A DNA stretch of 64,000 nucleotides from Bacteroidales bacterium (GTDB lineage Bacteria; Bacteroidota; Bacteroidia; Bacteroidales; JAADGE01), in NCBI GenBank assembly GCA_021108035.1, contig JAIORQ010000052.1, forward strand, positions 1-64,000. Direction: 5' to 3'. Shown piece by piece: positions 42,671-50,669 of this stretch. Every line of letters starts with the position of its first letter. The stretch's first letter is position 1. Position numbers and translations under genes: made by a program. Below the pieces are notes generated by a model, which was not told the DNA's origin, made no database searches, and worked only from the letters and a program-made list of their open reading frames with translations.

Positions 42671-43126
42671 TTAGGTTAAAACCTCATAATTCGGAATGTC
42701 TTTCAAAAATTCATAACTTCCGGTTATGTAATCAGGTTTGCAGCAATAGTGATTCATTCCGTTAGTAACTATCAAATATTTTGCTTTAAAGTTCATATTA
42801 TATCGAGCTATTTGATCAAATGTTTGTTGAGAAATTTTTATTGTCGGTGCTTTACATTCAACAATAACACTTACGTTTCCTTTTTTATCGTACAATACAA
42901 TATCAGTTCTTTTAACTAAATTAAAAATTTTTAATTGTGTTTCTACAGCTAACAGTCCTCTTGGATATTTTTTTTCATTAATCAGAAAATGAATAAAAAG
43001 TTGCCTTACTTCTTCTTCAGGGCTTAACAATATGTATTTTTTTCTGATTATGTCAAAAACTGATATTCCTTTTTCGGTTTTTTTTATTTTTAAAGAATAC
43101 TCGGGAAGATTAAGTTTCTGAAACAT
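42671..43126 (-). CDS. HsdR N-terminal-like PD-(D/E)xK protein
   Basis: 151 residues of the HSDR_N_2 type (PF13588). The nuclease core reads RTDIVLYD followed by VIVECKAP, giving Asp, Glu and Lys of the PD-(D/E)xK motif, and YLIVTNGMNHY in the last strand. It is far too short to be a restriction enzyme, and no methylase or specificity gene is near. Free-standing copies in this chromosomal position are common in Bacteroidota and seem to be housekeeping genes of unknown role. It starts 13 bases upstream of the Nif3 gene. Confidence 0.88.
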   Translation of the reverse strand: MFQKLNLPEYSLKIKKTEKGISVFDIIRKKYILLSPEEEVRQLFIHFLINEKKYPRGLLAVETQLKIFNLVKRTDIVLYDKKGNVSVIVECKAPTIKISQQTFDQIARYNMNFKAKYLIVTNGMNHYCCKPDYITGSYEFLKDIPNYEVLT

Positions 43127-43209
43127 TCAACAAAGATAATTCTTATTTGTTTATTTGTTTAATTGTTTATCTGTTTATCTGCCATGCAGGTTTTGTAACT
43201 TTGAACTTT

Positions 43210-43270
43210 GAGCCCACTCCGAAAAGTGTTTTAGCGGCATCTTCATTTATTAACTTTTTGGAGTGAACTC
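43210..43270. repeat. Short copy of the GAGTCCACTCCGAAAAG inverted-repeat family
   Basis: GAGCCCACTCCGAAAAG (43210-43226) and CTTTTTGGAGTGAACTC (43254-43270) are inverted copies with two mismatches, with termini shared with 11746-11876. Only 27 bases separate the arms. It ends just before the stop codon of the Memo gene. A degenerate tract of TTTGTTTAT-type units lies at about 43143-43180. Confidence 0.7.
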
Positions 43271-43279
43271 TAATTTTGT

Positions 43280-44110
43280 TTATTCATAAACTAATATTGA
43301 AGCATAATCAACTACGTCATTTGAATAATGAACTTCTCCTGAATGTCCGAATTTAAGCAGTTCGGCTTTTGGTTTGTCTGATACGATTTGGGCATATTCC
43401 GTTAATGTTGCAACAGGCCCGTAGCCGCACATTGAAATATTATTAGTTTTAACGGTTTTAATAATATCTTCGGATTGAAACGCTAAAATTTTTTTAATAA
43501 CTTTAAAATCTTGTTTTTTACCGAATTCAGGATCAACAAAATGAGAGAAGTCTGATGATGCAATGAAACATATTTTGCGATTAAGTTTTTTTGCTGCAAA
43601 ATAGATCCGATTTGCAATGAGTTGTGAATTATAGAAGTTTTGAACTGACATAGTAACGGGAAGAATTTGAAAATCGTACTGAATAAAATGTTGTAACAGA
43701 GGTAACATAACTTCACCTGAATGCTCGTATTTATGTGCATCAGATGAAAATGTAAAGTCGGTTAATTGAGCTAATTCTATATCAACATCAACTATTCCGA
43801 GAGGTGTTTCCCACTGATCGTTATTATCAATAGAAATTTCAGTTCCGTAACCTGTATGGTTTGGATTTAATATAATAAACGTATCAAATGTTTGATTGCT
43901 TGATTTTAAAATTTCAAAAAAATGTACTGCTTGATATGCAGAATAAATATAACCTGCATGTGGTACAACACCACCTATAATTCGTTTTTCATTTAGTTCA
44001 GTTTTAATATTTCTCTTTTCTGAATTTAGAATTCTGTCTAATAATTTTCTTAAATCTTTTTTATCGGAAGGATAAAATTTGCCTGAAACAGTCGGTTTTC
44101 TTATCTTCAT
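43280..44110 (-). CDS. amrB: AmmeMemoRadiSam system protein B (MEMO1 family)
   Basis: 276 residues of the Memo-like family, structurally related to extradiol dioxygenases. Typical segments are RKPTVSGKFYPSD at the N-terminus, GGVVPHAGYIYSAYQAVHF (metal-binding His), ILNPNHTGYG, IASSDFSHF and the late MCGYGPVATL. In many bacteria and archaea Memo, AMMECR1 and a radical SAM protein form a conserved set thought to modify an unknown substrate. The radical SAM partner is at 45169-46176 on the same strand; a toxin-antitoxin pair and a gene fragment lie between. No AMMECR1 gene is in the window. Confidence 0.92.
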   Translation of the reverse strand: MKIRKPTVSGKFYPSDKKDLRKLLDRILNSEKRNIKTELNEKRIIGGVVPHAGYIYSAYQAVHFFEILKSSNQTFDTFIILNPNHTGYGTEISIDNNDQWETPLGIVDVDIELAQLTDFTFSSDAHKYEHSGEVMLPLLQHFIQYDFQILPVTMSVQNFYNSQLIANRIYFAAKKLNRKICFIASSDFSHFVDPEFGKKQDFKVIKKILAFQSEDIIKTVKTNNISMCGYGPVATLTEYAQIVSDKPKAELLKFGHSGEVHYSNDVVDYASILVYE

Positions 44111-44297
44111 CTAACAATTATTAATTTGTTTCGGAATTATAAAATAATTGGGCATTAGTGTTTTTATAGCTGTTTTAGTATTTTTAATCTAAAATACAAA
44201 GCTATGAAAAATATTAAATTATCAGGTTCTTTAATAATAATGTTTTTAACAAGAGTTGAATCAATTACTTTATAATTCCAATGAAGAATATACGTTT

Positions 44298-44328
44298 TTG
44301 TTTTATTAAGTAAATTGTCGTATCTTTG
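44298..44328 (+). promoter_or_regulatory. Promoter of the YafQ-type toxin-antitoxin pair
   Basis: TTG (44298-44300), exactly 20 bp, then TATCTTTG (44321-44328). It fits the Bacteroidota consensus perfectly and points to a transcription start about 20 bases before the antitoxin ATG (44354). No clear operator palindrome is seen. Confidence 0.7.
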
Positions 44329-44353
44329 CACATACACAAACACTGAACACTAT

Positions 44354-44563
44354 ATGGAGTTTTTAATTAAAATTGATACAAGAACAAAAGCCGGTACACA
44401 GCTTATTGATTTTTTAAAATCTTTGTCTTTTGTAAAAGTTAAAGCAAAAATAAGTTCTAAACCTTCAAAATATTTAGAAAATGCTGTTAATGATTACAAA
44501 AAAGGTAGGGTTCATAAATTGACAGGTAAAGACAGGCTTGGTAAAATGCTGAAAAATGTCTGA
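44354..44563 (+). CDS. Antitoxin of a YafQ-type pair
   Basis: 69 residues from ATG 44354, giving MEFLIKIDTRTKAG; the frame open from 44315 would start before the predicted transcript. The short beta-alpha N-terminus and a basic C-terminal tail (KGRVHKLTGKDRLGKMLK) that could wrap the toxin fit the antitoxin position. The toxin gene starts 8 bases before its stop codon. DNA binding is likely but no ribbon-helix-helix motif is certain. Confidence 0.75.
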   Translation: MEFLIKIDTRTKAGTQLIDFLKSLSFVKVKAKISSKPSKYLENAVNDYKKGRVHKLTGKDRLGKMLKNV

Positions 44564-44894
44564 AAAGAAAAACAAAAAAAAGGATTATCTAAACACAAAT
44601 TGCCTTTCCGAAGATTATAATTTTGAAATTTATTATACTTCTTCTTTCCTTAAAAACCTGAAAAAATACTTTAAAACAAAAAGTGATTTATCAAGATTAT
44701 GTGAAGCTGTAAAAGAATTAAGCAAACATGGTAACTTAATAAATCCGAAGTATAAAGCTCATAATTTAAAAGGTAAATTAAAAGAATACAGAGAAGCACA
44801 CCTAAAAAATGATCTTCTTATTGTCTGGAAAATTGAAAATGACAGTATTGTTATGATTATCGCTGCAGGCACTCATTCAGATTTATTTGATTAA
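44556..44894 (+). CDS. YafQ/RelE-superfamily toxin
   Basis: 112 residues. After a Lys-rich start the fold motif is clear: IYYTSSFLKNLKKYFK, then KAHNLKGKLKEYREAHLKND, LLIVWKIENDSIVMIIAAGT and HSDLF. This matches YafQ-type mRNA interferases, including the catalytic His of the C-terminal HSDLF. Overlapping start with the antitoxin indicates translational coupling. The pair is inserted in opposite orientation between two AmmeMemoRadiSam genes. Confidence 0.88.
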   Translation: MSEKKNKKKDYLNTNCLSEDYNFEIYYTSSFLKNLKKYFKTKSDLSRLCEAVKELSKHGNLINPKYKAHNLKGKLKEYREAHLKNDLLIVWKIENDSIVMIIAAGTHSDLFD

Positions 44895-44899
44895 AAAAG

Positions 44900-44922
44900 A
44901 CCCCGATAATTTCGGGGTTTTT
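44900..44922 (+). terminator. Terminator after the YafQ-type toxin
   Basis: The 7-bp stem ACCCCGA / TCGGGGT with a 5-base loop is followed by a T-run, 6 bases after the toxin stop codon. Confidence 0.9.
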
Positions 44923-44926
44923 ATTA

Positions 44927-45090
44927 TTATTTTGGAAGATATTTTTCTGTAAAATAATAATCATATAAATACATAAATAACTTAGGTACATCTTTTATTG
45001 CTTCTAAATTTTTACCTTCAACTTTAGTCCAATTTGTATTCTGAATATCATCTTTATAATAAGCAGAATATATTACATATTTCACATCTT
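44927..45090 (-). pseudogene. C-terminal remnant of an unidentified gene
   Basis: On the minus strand 53 codons read open to a stop at 44927. The peptide contains VKYVIYSAYYKDDIQ and ends YDYYFTEKYLPK, with protein-like composition. An in-frame stop (45089-45091) precedes it and there is no good start codon. It looks like the tail of a gene lost from the interval between Memo and its radical SAM partner. It does not resemble the C-terminus of AMMECR1 that I would expect. Confidence 0.4.
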
Positions 45091-45168
45091 ATTTCTTACC
45101 ATAATTTTATTGTCTTAAAACAAAATTTAAAAAATTTGTTTTATATTACGAATTTAAATTATGTAAAT

Positions 45169-46176
45169 TCAACTGATAATCGGGATTTCTGTTTTGCAAT
45201 TTAAGCATCTTTGATTACTCATTCCGTTTATTTGTGTATAATACATTGTTCTTGAAATAACTTTATTGTTACATTCGGGACAGTATGTATTTTGACCTCT
45301 GTCAGTTATAATGTTTCCGAGATATACATAATTGAGATGTTTTTTTGCAATATCGAATAATTCGTTCATTTTACTTTTACCGGTAGCATTTAATGTCATT
45401 TTATAGGAAGGAAAATATCTTGATAAATGGGTTACAGTGTTTTTCCCTGAAATACTTACAATTTTTTTGATCATATCTTCAAAGATATGTTTATCATCAT
45501 TTAATCCGGGTATTATTAGATTAGTAATTTCTATGTGTTTATTGTTATTTTTTATAATTTCAATATTTTTAAGAACAGGTGCAAGAGAAGAGTTTGTTTG
45601 TTTTTTATAAAAATCTTCTGTAAATGCTTTTAAATCAATATTGAAAGCATCTATATACGGAATAAGTTCATTTAAAGGTTCTTCGTTAATATATCCGTTT
45701 GTAACAACAACATTTTTCATTTTTTCATCTTTTGCTTTTTTTGCTGTTTCAAGCATAAATTCATACCATACTATTGGTTCATTGTATGTATAGGCAATAC
45801 CGATATTGTTTCTTGTACGTTTTGCTTCTTTAATGATAATTTCCGGATAAATTATTTTAGCATGTTTGAATTCTTCAACCGAAGATTGAGATATGCTGGA
45901 ATTTTGGCAAAACTTGCATTTTAAATTACAACCGACACTTCCTATTGATAATATATTCTTTCCGGGATAAAAATGATATAAGGGTTTTTTTTCAATGGGA
46001 TCAGAATGAAAAGATGAAATAACTGCATAGTTTTCAGAAATTAATTTGCCGTCAATATTTTTACGAACTCTGCATTTCCCGAATTTATTTATATTTATAA
46101 TGCAATTATGCGGACATAGTAAACATTGAACTTTTTGGCTGTCAAGTTTTTTATAGTATTGAGCTTCTTTTATCAT
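45169..46176 (-). CDS. amrS: AmmeMemoRadiSam system radical SAM enzyme
   Basis: 335 residues from the ATG at 46176 (MIKEAQYYKKLDSQKVQCLL); the frame from 46215 adds 13 unlikely residues. The N-terminus has CLLCPHNC and a GKCRVRKN motif typical of this family. The radical SAM cluster motif is CNLKCKFC. The C-terminus has CPECNNKV and CLNCKTEI, a zinc-ribbon-like pair. It resembles PFL-activase-like proteins but belongs with Memo (43280-44110). The reaction is unknown. The minus-strand neighbour upstream is coaD, 96 bases away. Confidence 0.9.
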   Translation of the reverse strand: MIKEAQYYKKLDSQKVQCLLCPHNCIININKFGKCRVRKNIDGKLISENYAVISSFHSDPIEKKPLYHFYPGKNILSIGSVGCNLKCKFCQNSSISQSSVEEFKHAKIIYPEIIIKEAKRTRNNIGIAYTYNEPIVWYEFMLETAKKAKDEKMKNVVVTNGYINEEPLNELIPYIDAFNIDLKAFTEDFYKKQTNSSLAPVLKNIEIIKNNNKHIEITNLIIPGLNDDKHIFEDMIKKIVSISGKNTVTHLSRYFPSYKMTLNATGKSKMNELFDIAKKHLNYVYLGNIITDRGQNTYCPECNNKVISRTMYYTQINGMSNQRCLNCKTEIPIIS

Positions 46177-46271
46177 ATCGTTGCTCAATATACAAAATAT
46201 TGTACATATAAGCAAATATTATTACTCTGTAAAAACTTGTTTTTAACAAAGTTTTGATTTTGAATGAAAAA

Positions 46272-46739
46272 TTATAAATATTTTTTCAGATCAATGCATT
46301 TCGGAATAAATTTACATACATCACCCTTATGTTTCAGAATTTCTCGCAATATAGTTGAGCTTACGGGTGTATGTTCTGCTTCTGTCAACAGGAAGATTGT
46401 TTCTATATCATTTTCCATGAAATGATTCATTTGGGCAATTGCTCGTTCATATTCAAAATCAGATGCAGTTCTTAAGCCCCTGAGTATAAACTTGATATTT
46501 TTTTCTTTACAAAAATCAACGGTAAGCTTATTGTACTTTTCAACTTTTATACAATTTTTATTTTCAAAAACTTCTTCAATAATTTTTATTCGATTATCAA
46601 TTGTAAAAAATCCTTTTTTTTCTGAATTATAACCGATTGCAATTAATATTTCATCAAATAAATGTAAAGCTCTTCTTACAATTGATTCATGTCCGATAGT
46701 AAACGGGTCAAAAGAACCGGGAAATATTGCTCGTTTCAT
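46272..46739 (-). CDS. coaD: Phosphopantetheine adenylyltransferase
   Basis: 155 residues, the normal length. CoaD transfers AMP from ATP to 4'-phosphopantetheine to form dephospho-CoA, the fourth step of CoA synthesis. Nucleotidyltransferase signatures are PGSFDPFTIGHESIVRR (catalytic His18), then ILRGLRTASDFEYERAIAQM and TPVSSTILREI. Its ATG overlaps the TGA of the upstream T9SS protein gene (ATGA), so the two are translationally coupled. Cytoplasmic, essential housekeeping enzyme. Confidence 0.96.
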   Translation of the reverse strand: MKRAIFPGSFDPFTIGHESIVRRALHLFDEILIAIGYNSEKKGFFTIDNRIKIIEEVFENKNCIKVEKYNKLTVDFCKEKNIKFILRGLRTASDFEYERAIAQMNHFMENDIETIFLLTEAEHTPVSSTILREILKHKGDVCKFIPKCIDLKKYL

Positions 46740-48595
46740 TGTTTAATAAATTTTGAATAATAAACATTAGACAGTTCATCAATAATTCTAATAATATATA
46801 CTCCGTTTATAAGATTATTAATATCAACATAATTTTGGTTATTGTTTGAATCTGACTTTATTAATCTTCCTTGAAGGTCAAAAATCTCAACAGAATAATT
46901 AATTTCTGATATATTATTGAAATTTATAAAAATTCTGTCTTCAGCAGGATTGGGATATACAACAAATTCATTTTTTTTGATTTTAGGAACATCTTCGTAA
47001 AAGTCTCCGAAAGCAGGTCTTATCATAACAGAGCCTTCAATATTTGATTGAATCCATTCGCCGGATAGATTAATAAACAGCTTATCGTTATTAACGGTAT
47101 TGTAGTCGAATCCGATATTAAGCTTATCATCAGTGGTTTGAGTCCATCCTATAAAAAAAGGAGCATCTATGGAAATTGGTTCATCAAACTCGTATAAATG
47201 AAACTTATTGAGTTCATCTTCATATTCAGGAAGAATACCTTCAATTGTTTTGATTGTATCTCCGGGCAATCCGTCAGTTCCTTGTTCCCAAATATATATC
47301 CAAAAATAATTTTGACTTGCTTCATTATATGCATGTGTAAAATACATATAAACACCTGTTAAATTATCTGAAGTTAAGGGATCGAAAAAATATGCAACAG
47401 ATCCGAATTTAGCACCACTGCCGTATATCCCGTAACCGGCTTCCGCATTACCGTCATCATAAGCATAATAATCTCGGAACTTTTGAGTATATGATATTGA
47501 ATTGTTTTGAGTTGAATCATATGAATCAGTAACAATTCTTGCATTAAAATTAAAATTACAAAAATCATCAGAGTTTACCGGAAAATTAAAAGGTTGATTA
47601 GGATAACTGAATGTAAACTGTTCGAATGGCGGAGTAATTGAAGCACCGCCTAAACCAATTTGAGTTTCTGAATTTCCGGAAAGATCAGTAAGAGTAAAAT
47701 TTAAGCTGTCAATAAGTCTTGTAGCATTATCATTATTTTTATATTCAACACTAATGGTATTCTTTAATGCTAATGAAGGGTATTCCTTAAAATGTGACCA
47801 AGGTACGGCATCGTAATCGTTTAATAAAGAAATTAAAGGTTTATTGAATGCTATATCATGAAACACACTATCGTTTGCGGTTCTGTTTTTGTTTAGATAC
47901 ACATAATCGATATGCCAAAAATCGCAATTACAAGCTAAACTCGGATAAGTAGAAGATCCAAGACTTGCATAATTTTTAAATCTGAATTGAAATCCGTCTT
48001 TTAAATATTTATCATCACTTATTTGTATAATAACAAATTCAAAACTTCCCGGATCTGAACTTCCTTCGGCAAACCAAACTGAATCCCATTGTTCGTCTTC
48101 AGGAGCATAAAATTCTAATATTAAAAAATCTTCAGGTTCCGGTGCTTCTGCTATGCCTTGCGGTCTGTAATAAAAACTTAAGTAAATTGTATTATCATCG
48201 GGATAATTAAGGTTGATTGATTGAGAAGTAAGAGAATCTGCAATAAATGGAGTTTCATACCCTACATCACTGTATATTTCACCTTCAGCATTTGCTGCAT
48301 CAAAAGTGGCTATTCCGATTGAGGGTGGTTCTTCTGCTAATGTTGAATTTATATAAACATAATTATCCAACCACAGCTCCTTTTTAGGATAAATATGTGA
48401 ATCTGAAAAATCATCCCAAAACGGCAGCTCAAGTGTTGCTTTATTTTTATTATACTTGAGAGTGTAATTCGGATTATCTTTCAAAAAAGACTTTATTTCA
48501 GCATTAACCGCAATACCTGTTGTAAATTCTTGGGCAGTTGATTTAAAATAAATTAAATTAATTAATATAAGGATATAAAAAATATATTTTTTCAT
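46736..48595 (-). CDS. Large secreted protein with T9SS sorting domain
   Basis: 619 residues. Signal peptide about 1-21 (STAQ). The mature protein is beta-rich with a MAM/jelly-roll-like first third (LPFWDDFSD, FADIIYLSFYYRPQG-like strands) and no catalytic motif. Residues about 545-619 are a type A T9SS domain (VVYPNPAEDRIFINF ... YYSKFIKQ). Proteins of this length encoded just upstream of coaD recur in Bacteroidales, suggesting a core rather than accessory role. Surface-attached. Function unknown. Confidence 0.85.
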   Translation of the reverse strand: MKKYIFYILILINLIYFKSTAQEFTTGIAVNAEIKSFLKDNPNYTLKYNKNKATLELPFWDDFSDSHIYPKKELWLDNYVYINSTLAEEPPSIGIATFDAANAEGEIYSDVGYETPFIADSLTSQSINLNYPDDNTIYLSFYYRPQGIAEAPEPEDFLILEFYAPEDEQWDSVWFAEGSSDPGSFEFVIIQISDDKYLKDGFQFRFKNYASLGSSTYPSLACNCDFWHIDYVYLNKNRTANDSVFHDIAFNKPLISLLNDYDAVPWSHFKEYPSLALKNTISVEYKNNDNATRLIDSLNFTLTDLSGNSETQIGLGGASITPPFEQFTFSYPNQPFNFPVNSDDFCNFNFNARIVTDSYDSTQNNSISYTQKFRDYYAYDDGNAEAGYGIYGSGAKFGSVAYFFDPLTSDNLTGVYMYFTHAYNEASQNYFWIYIWEQGTDGLPGDTIKTIEGILPEYEDELNKFHLYEFDEPISIDAPFFIGWTQTTDDKLNIGFDYNTVNNDKLFINLSGEWIQSNIEGSVMIRPAFGDFYEDVPKIKKNEFVVYPNPAEDRIFINFNNISEINYSVEIFDLQGRLIKSDSNNNQNYVDINNLINGVYIIRIIDELSNVYYSKFIKQ

Positions 48596-48609
48596 CTGTT
48601 TATTTTTTA

Positions 48610-48720
48610 TTATTTTAAAGGTCAGATAGGAACGCCCTTGCTACTGTGTGCAGTAAATTTACCTTACTCCACAAATAATCATGCTTGGGTGTGTTAAAAG
48701 TCTTTATCATGGGCGTTTCA
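48610..48720 (-). promoter_or_regulatory. Structured leader upstream of the T9SS protein gene
   Basis: Read on the minus strand, GAAACGCCCATGA and CAAGGGCGTTCC form the ends of a roughly 100-nt fold, with internal CTGCACACAGTAG. The region is less AT-rich than its surroundings and lies 20-130 bases before the start codon. No riboswitch family could be recognised. It could be a cis-regulatory leader or a dispersed repeat. Confidence 0.35.
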
Positions 48721-48792
48721 TAAATTTAAAAATCAGAAATGTTAATTTTAACTTTAATTGAGAAACGATAATATTTATATAATATTACAATT

Positions 48793-49584
48793 CTATTCAG
48801 TTATTGTATCGCTAAGCATACTTAACCAAATGTCTATTTCATCCCCGGGTTGAATTGAAATTCCCTTTTCGGGTCTTTGCCTGCGTACTTTTGAATTCAC
48901 GGTATCATTATATGATATAACCGTTTTATCATATATTACAGTTCCAATATTTAACATAAAATCTGCTGCTTCAAGCTCTGCTTCTTCCCTTGTCAGGTCC
49001 GATAAATCCGGTATAACTGTATTCCCCATATCTTGTGATTGACCTAAAACAAGTTCAATTTCAGCTCCTTGAGGAATAGGAGTTCCGGCAGTTATTTCAA
49101 TGTTTTTATACTTTTGTTTTAATACAACATTATCATAAATAGAAGGCTCATAACTTAATTTTCCAATTCTTAAGCCGTATGTTTCTATATCTGCTTTTGC
49201 TTGTATTAATGTAGTATGAATAAAATCAGGCATTTTAATAAGCTTCGGAGAAACAGACTTTATGGTTATAAAAATTTTTCTGTTTGATTTAACTTTAAAA
49301 TCAGGCGGAGGGTTTTGGTCAATAACTGTACCCCTGCTACCGGGTCCGCTGTATACTGAATCAATAATTTCAATTCTGATATCTTTTTCTTTTGCCAATT
49401 CTTCGGATTGTGTAACTGTTAAACCTGTAAAATCAGGAACTGAAAATGCTTCTCCGTGATTTGTCCTTATTCTTATTGCTAAAAAAGTAAAAGAAATAAC
49501 AGCAATTATTAAAAGTAGGGCAATGCTATAGTGTATAAGGAATTTTTTCCTTGTTACAGTTTTAAAAAATCGTTTAATATTCAT
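48793..49584 (-). CDS. PASTA-domain membrane protein
   Basis: 263 residues. A short basic N-terminus, one membrane helix (about 19-38, HYSIALLLIIAVISFTFLAI) and three PASTA repeats (about 44-112, 113-183 and 190-258), each beginning with a VPDFTGLT-, MPDFIHTT- or IPDLSDLT-like segment. PASTA modules bind peptidoglycan stem peptides or lipid II. No kinase or penicillin-binding domain is attached, as in the Bacteroidota orthologues usually encoded near D-Ala-D-Ala ligase. The repeats face the periplasm. Likely linked to cell-wall synthesis. Confidence 0.92.
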   Translation of the reverse strand: MNIKRFFKTVTRKKFLIHYSIALLLIIAVISFTFLAIRIRTNHGEAFSVPDFTGLTVTQSEELAKEKDIRIEIIDSVYSGPGSRGTVIDQNPPPDFKVKSNRKIFITIKSVSPKLIKMPDFIHTTLIQAKADIETYGLRIGKLSYEPSIYDNVVLKQKYKNIEITAGTPIPQGAEIELVLGQSQDMGNTVIPDLSDLTREEAELEAADFMLNIGTVIYDKTVISYNDTVNSKVRRQRPEKGISIQPGDEIDIWLSMLSDTITE

Positions 49585-49709
49585 AATTATAAATCATAAT
49601 ATTGCAGGGCACAATTTTACAAAAAAATATTAAATAAATCGAATTTGATTTTTACTAAATTCAAATAGTTTCTCAAAAAGAATAAGTTTATATAAATTTG
49701 CAAAAAAAA

Positions 49710-50669
49710 ATGCCTGATAATAAATATAAATTTAATCCAAACACTCTGGAATTTGAGCATAAAGGTCGTTCAAAGATTGAAAAAATGCTTGTCTCCGGAA
49801 TATCAATTTCAATTGGCGGTGTTTTTATTTTTTTATTGATTTTTATAATATTTTCATTCATTTATGATGCTAAAAATAAGCGAGAGAGTGATAATGAATA
49901 TAAAATACTGAATGAACAATATCAAGTTTTATCAGAACGTAAGTCGCAAAATGATAAATATCTTGAAGAATTGATAGAGAAAGATAAAGCAATTTATTTG
50001 GCTGTTTTTAAAACAATGCCGGATAATAGTGTATTTGATAAAAAAAACCCGTTTGCAAAATTTTCAGATAAGGACCTAAGAACAATTTTTGATGAAAATT
50101 CTTTAAGAATTTCCGGTTCTGAAAAGGTTTTACAAAATCATAAAAAACAATATTCAGAAATCATAAAGATACTGAAAAAGAAAGAATCGAAAAATTTAAA
50201 AGCCATACCTGCAATTCAACCTATTTTTAATAATAACTTGAAGTATCCGGTTTACGGTTTTGGTAATAAAATTGATCAAGTATATAAATCTTTAGTGTTT
50301 CATCCCGGAATTGATTATGCTGCACCCGAAGGCACTGTTGTATTTGCTACAGCAAATGGTAAAGTGAAGAAAGCAGGAAGAGTAAGAGGGCACGGAAACA
50401 GGATTATTATTGATCACGGTAACGGATATAAAACATTATATGCACATTTGGATGATATAAATGTTTTTCAAGGGAAGAAAGTTGAAAGAGGTGACAAAAT
50501 TGCTACAGTCGGTTTAACCGGAAAAGCTTTAATACCTCATTTGCATTACGAAGTTATTTATAAAGGAAAACCGGTAAATCCGGTTAACTATTTCTTTTTG
50601 GATTTAAATCCTGATAAGTTTATTAAGATCAATGAAATGGCTTCAAAATCGGGAATAAGTTTGGATTAA
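49710..50669 (+). CDS. M23-family peptidoglycan endopeptidase
   Basis: 319 residues from ATG 49710; the frame also opens at TTG 49698, but that overlaps a TAAATTTG -7 box (49693-49700), so a very short leader is likely. One membrane helix (about 30-55) precedes a coiled-coil region (about 60-165) and an M23 domain (about 185-300): FHPGIDYAAPEGT, YKTLYAHLDD and PHLHYEVIYKG hold the zinc ligands and catalytic His. It cleaves peptidoglycan cross-links in the periplasm or activates amidases. It converges with the LRR gene; the two stop codons overlap. Confidence 0.92.
   Translation: MPDNKYKFNPNTLEFEHKGRSKIEKMLVSGISISIGGVFIFLLIFIIFSFIYDAKNKRESDNEYKILNEQYQVLSERKSQNDKYLEELIEKDKAIYLAVFKTMPDNSVFDKKNPFAKFSDKDLRTIFDENSLRISGSEKVLQNHKKQYSEIIKILKKKESKNLKAIPAIQPIFNNNLKYPVYGFGNKIDQVYKSLVFHPGIDYAAPEGTVVFATANGKVKKAGRVRGHGNRIIIDHGNGYKTLYAHLDDINVFQGKKVERGDKIATVGLTGKALIPHLHYEVIYKGKPVNPVNYFFLDLNPDKFIKINEMASKSGISLD

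Noticed and set aside
42671-43126. Possible restriction-modification system because of HsdR_N similarity
   Set aside because: The protein is only 151 aa, and no methylase, specificity or helicase gene is nearby; the free-standing form is a common housekeeping gene in this phylum.
43140-43185. Tandem TTTGTTTAT-like repeats as a possible CRISPR or VNTR
   Set aside because: The units are short and degenerate with no spacers; simple AT-rich sequence explains them.
48610-48720. Cobalamin or TPP riboswitch
   Set aside because: Neither the B12-box nor the CUGAGA-type core could be found on either strand.
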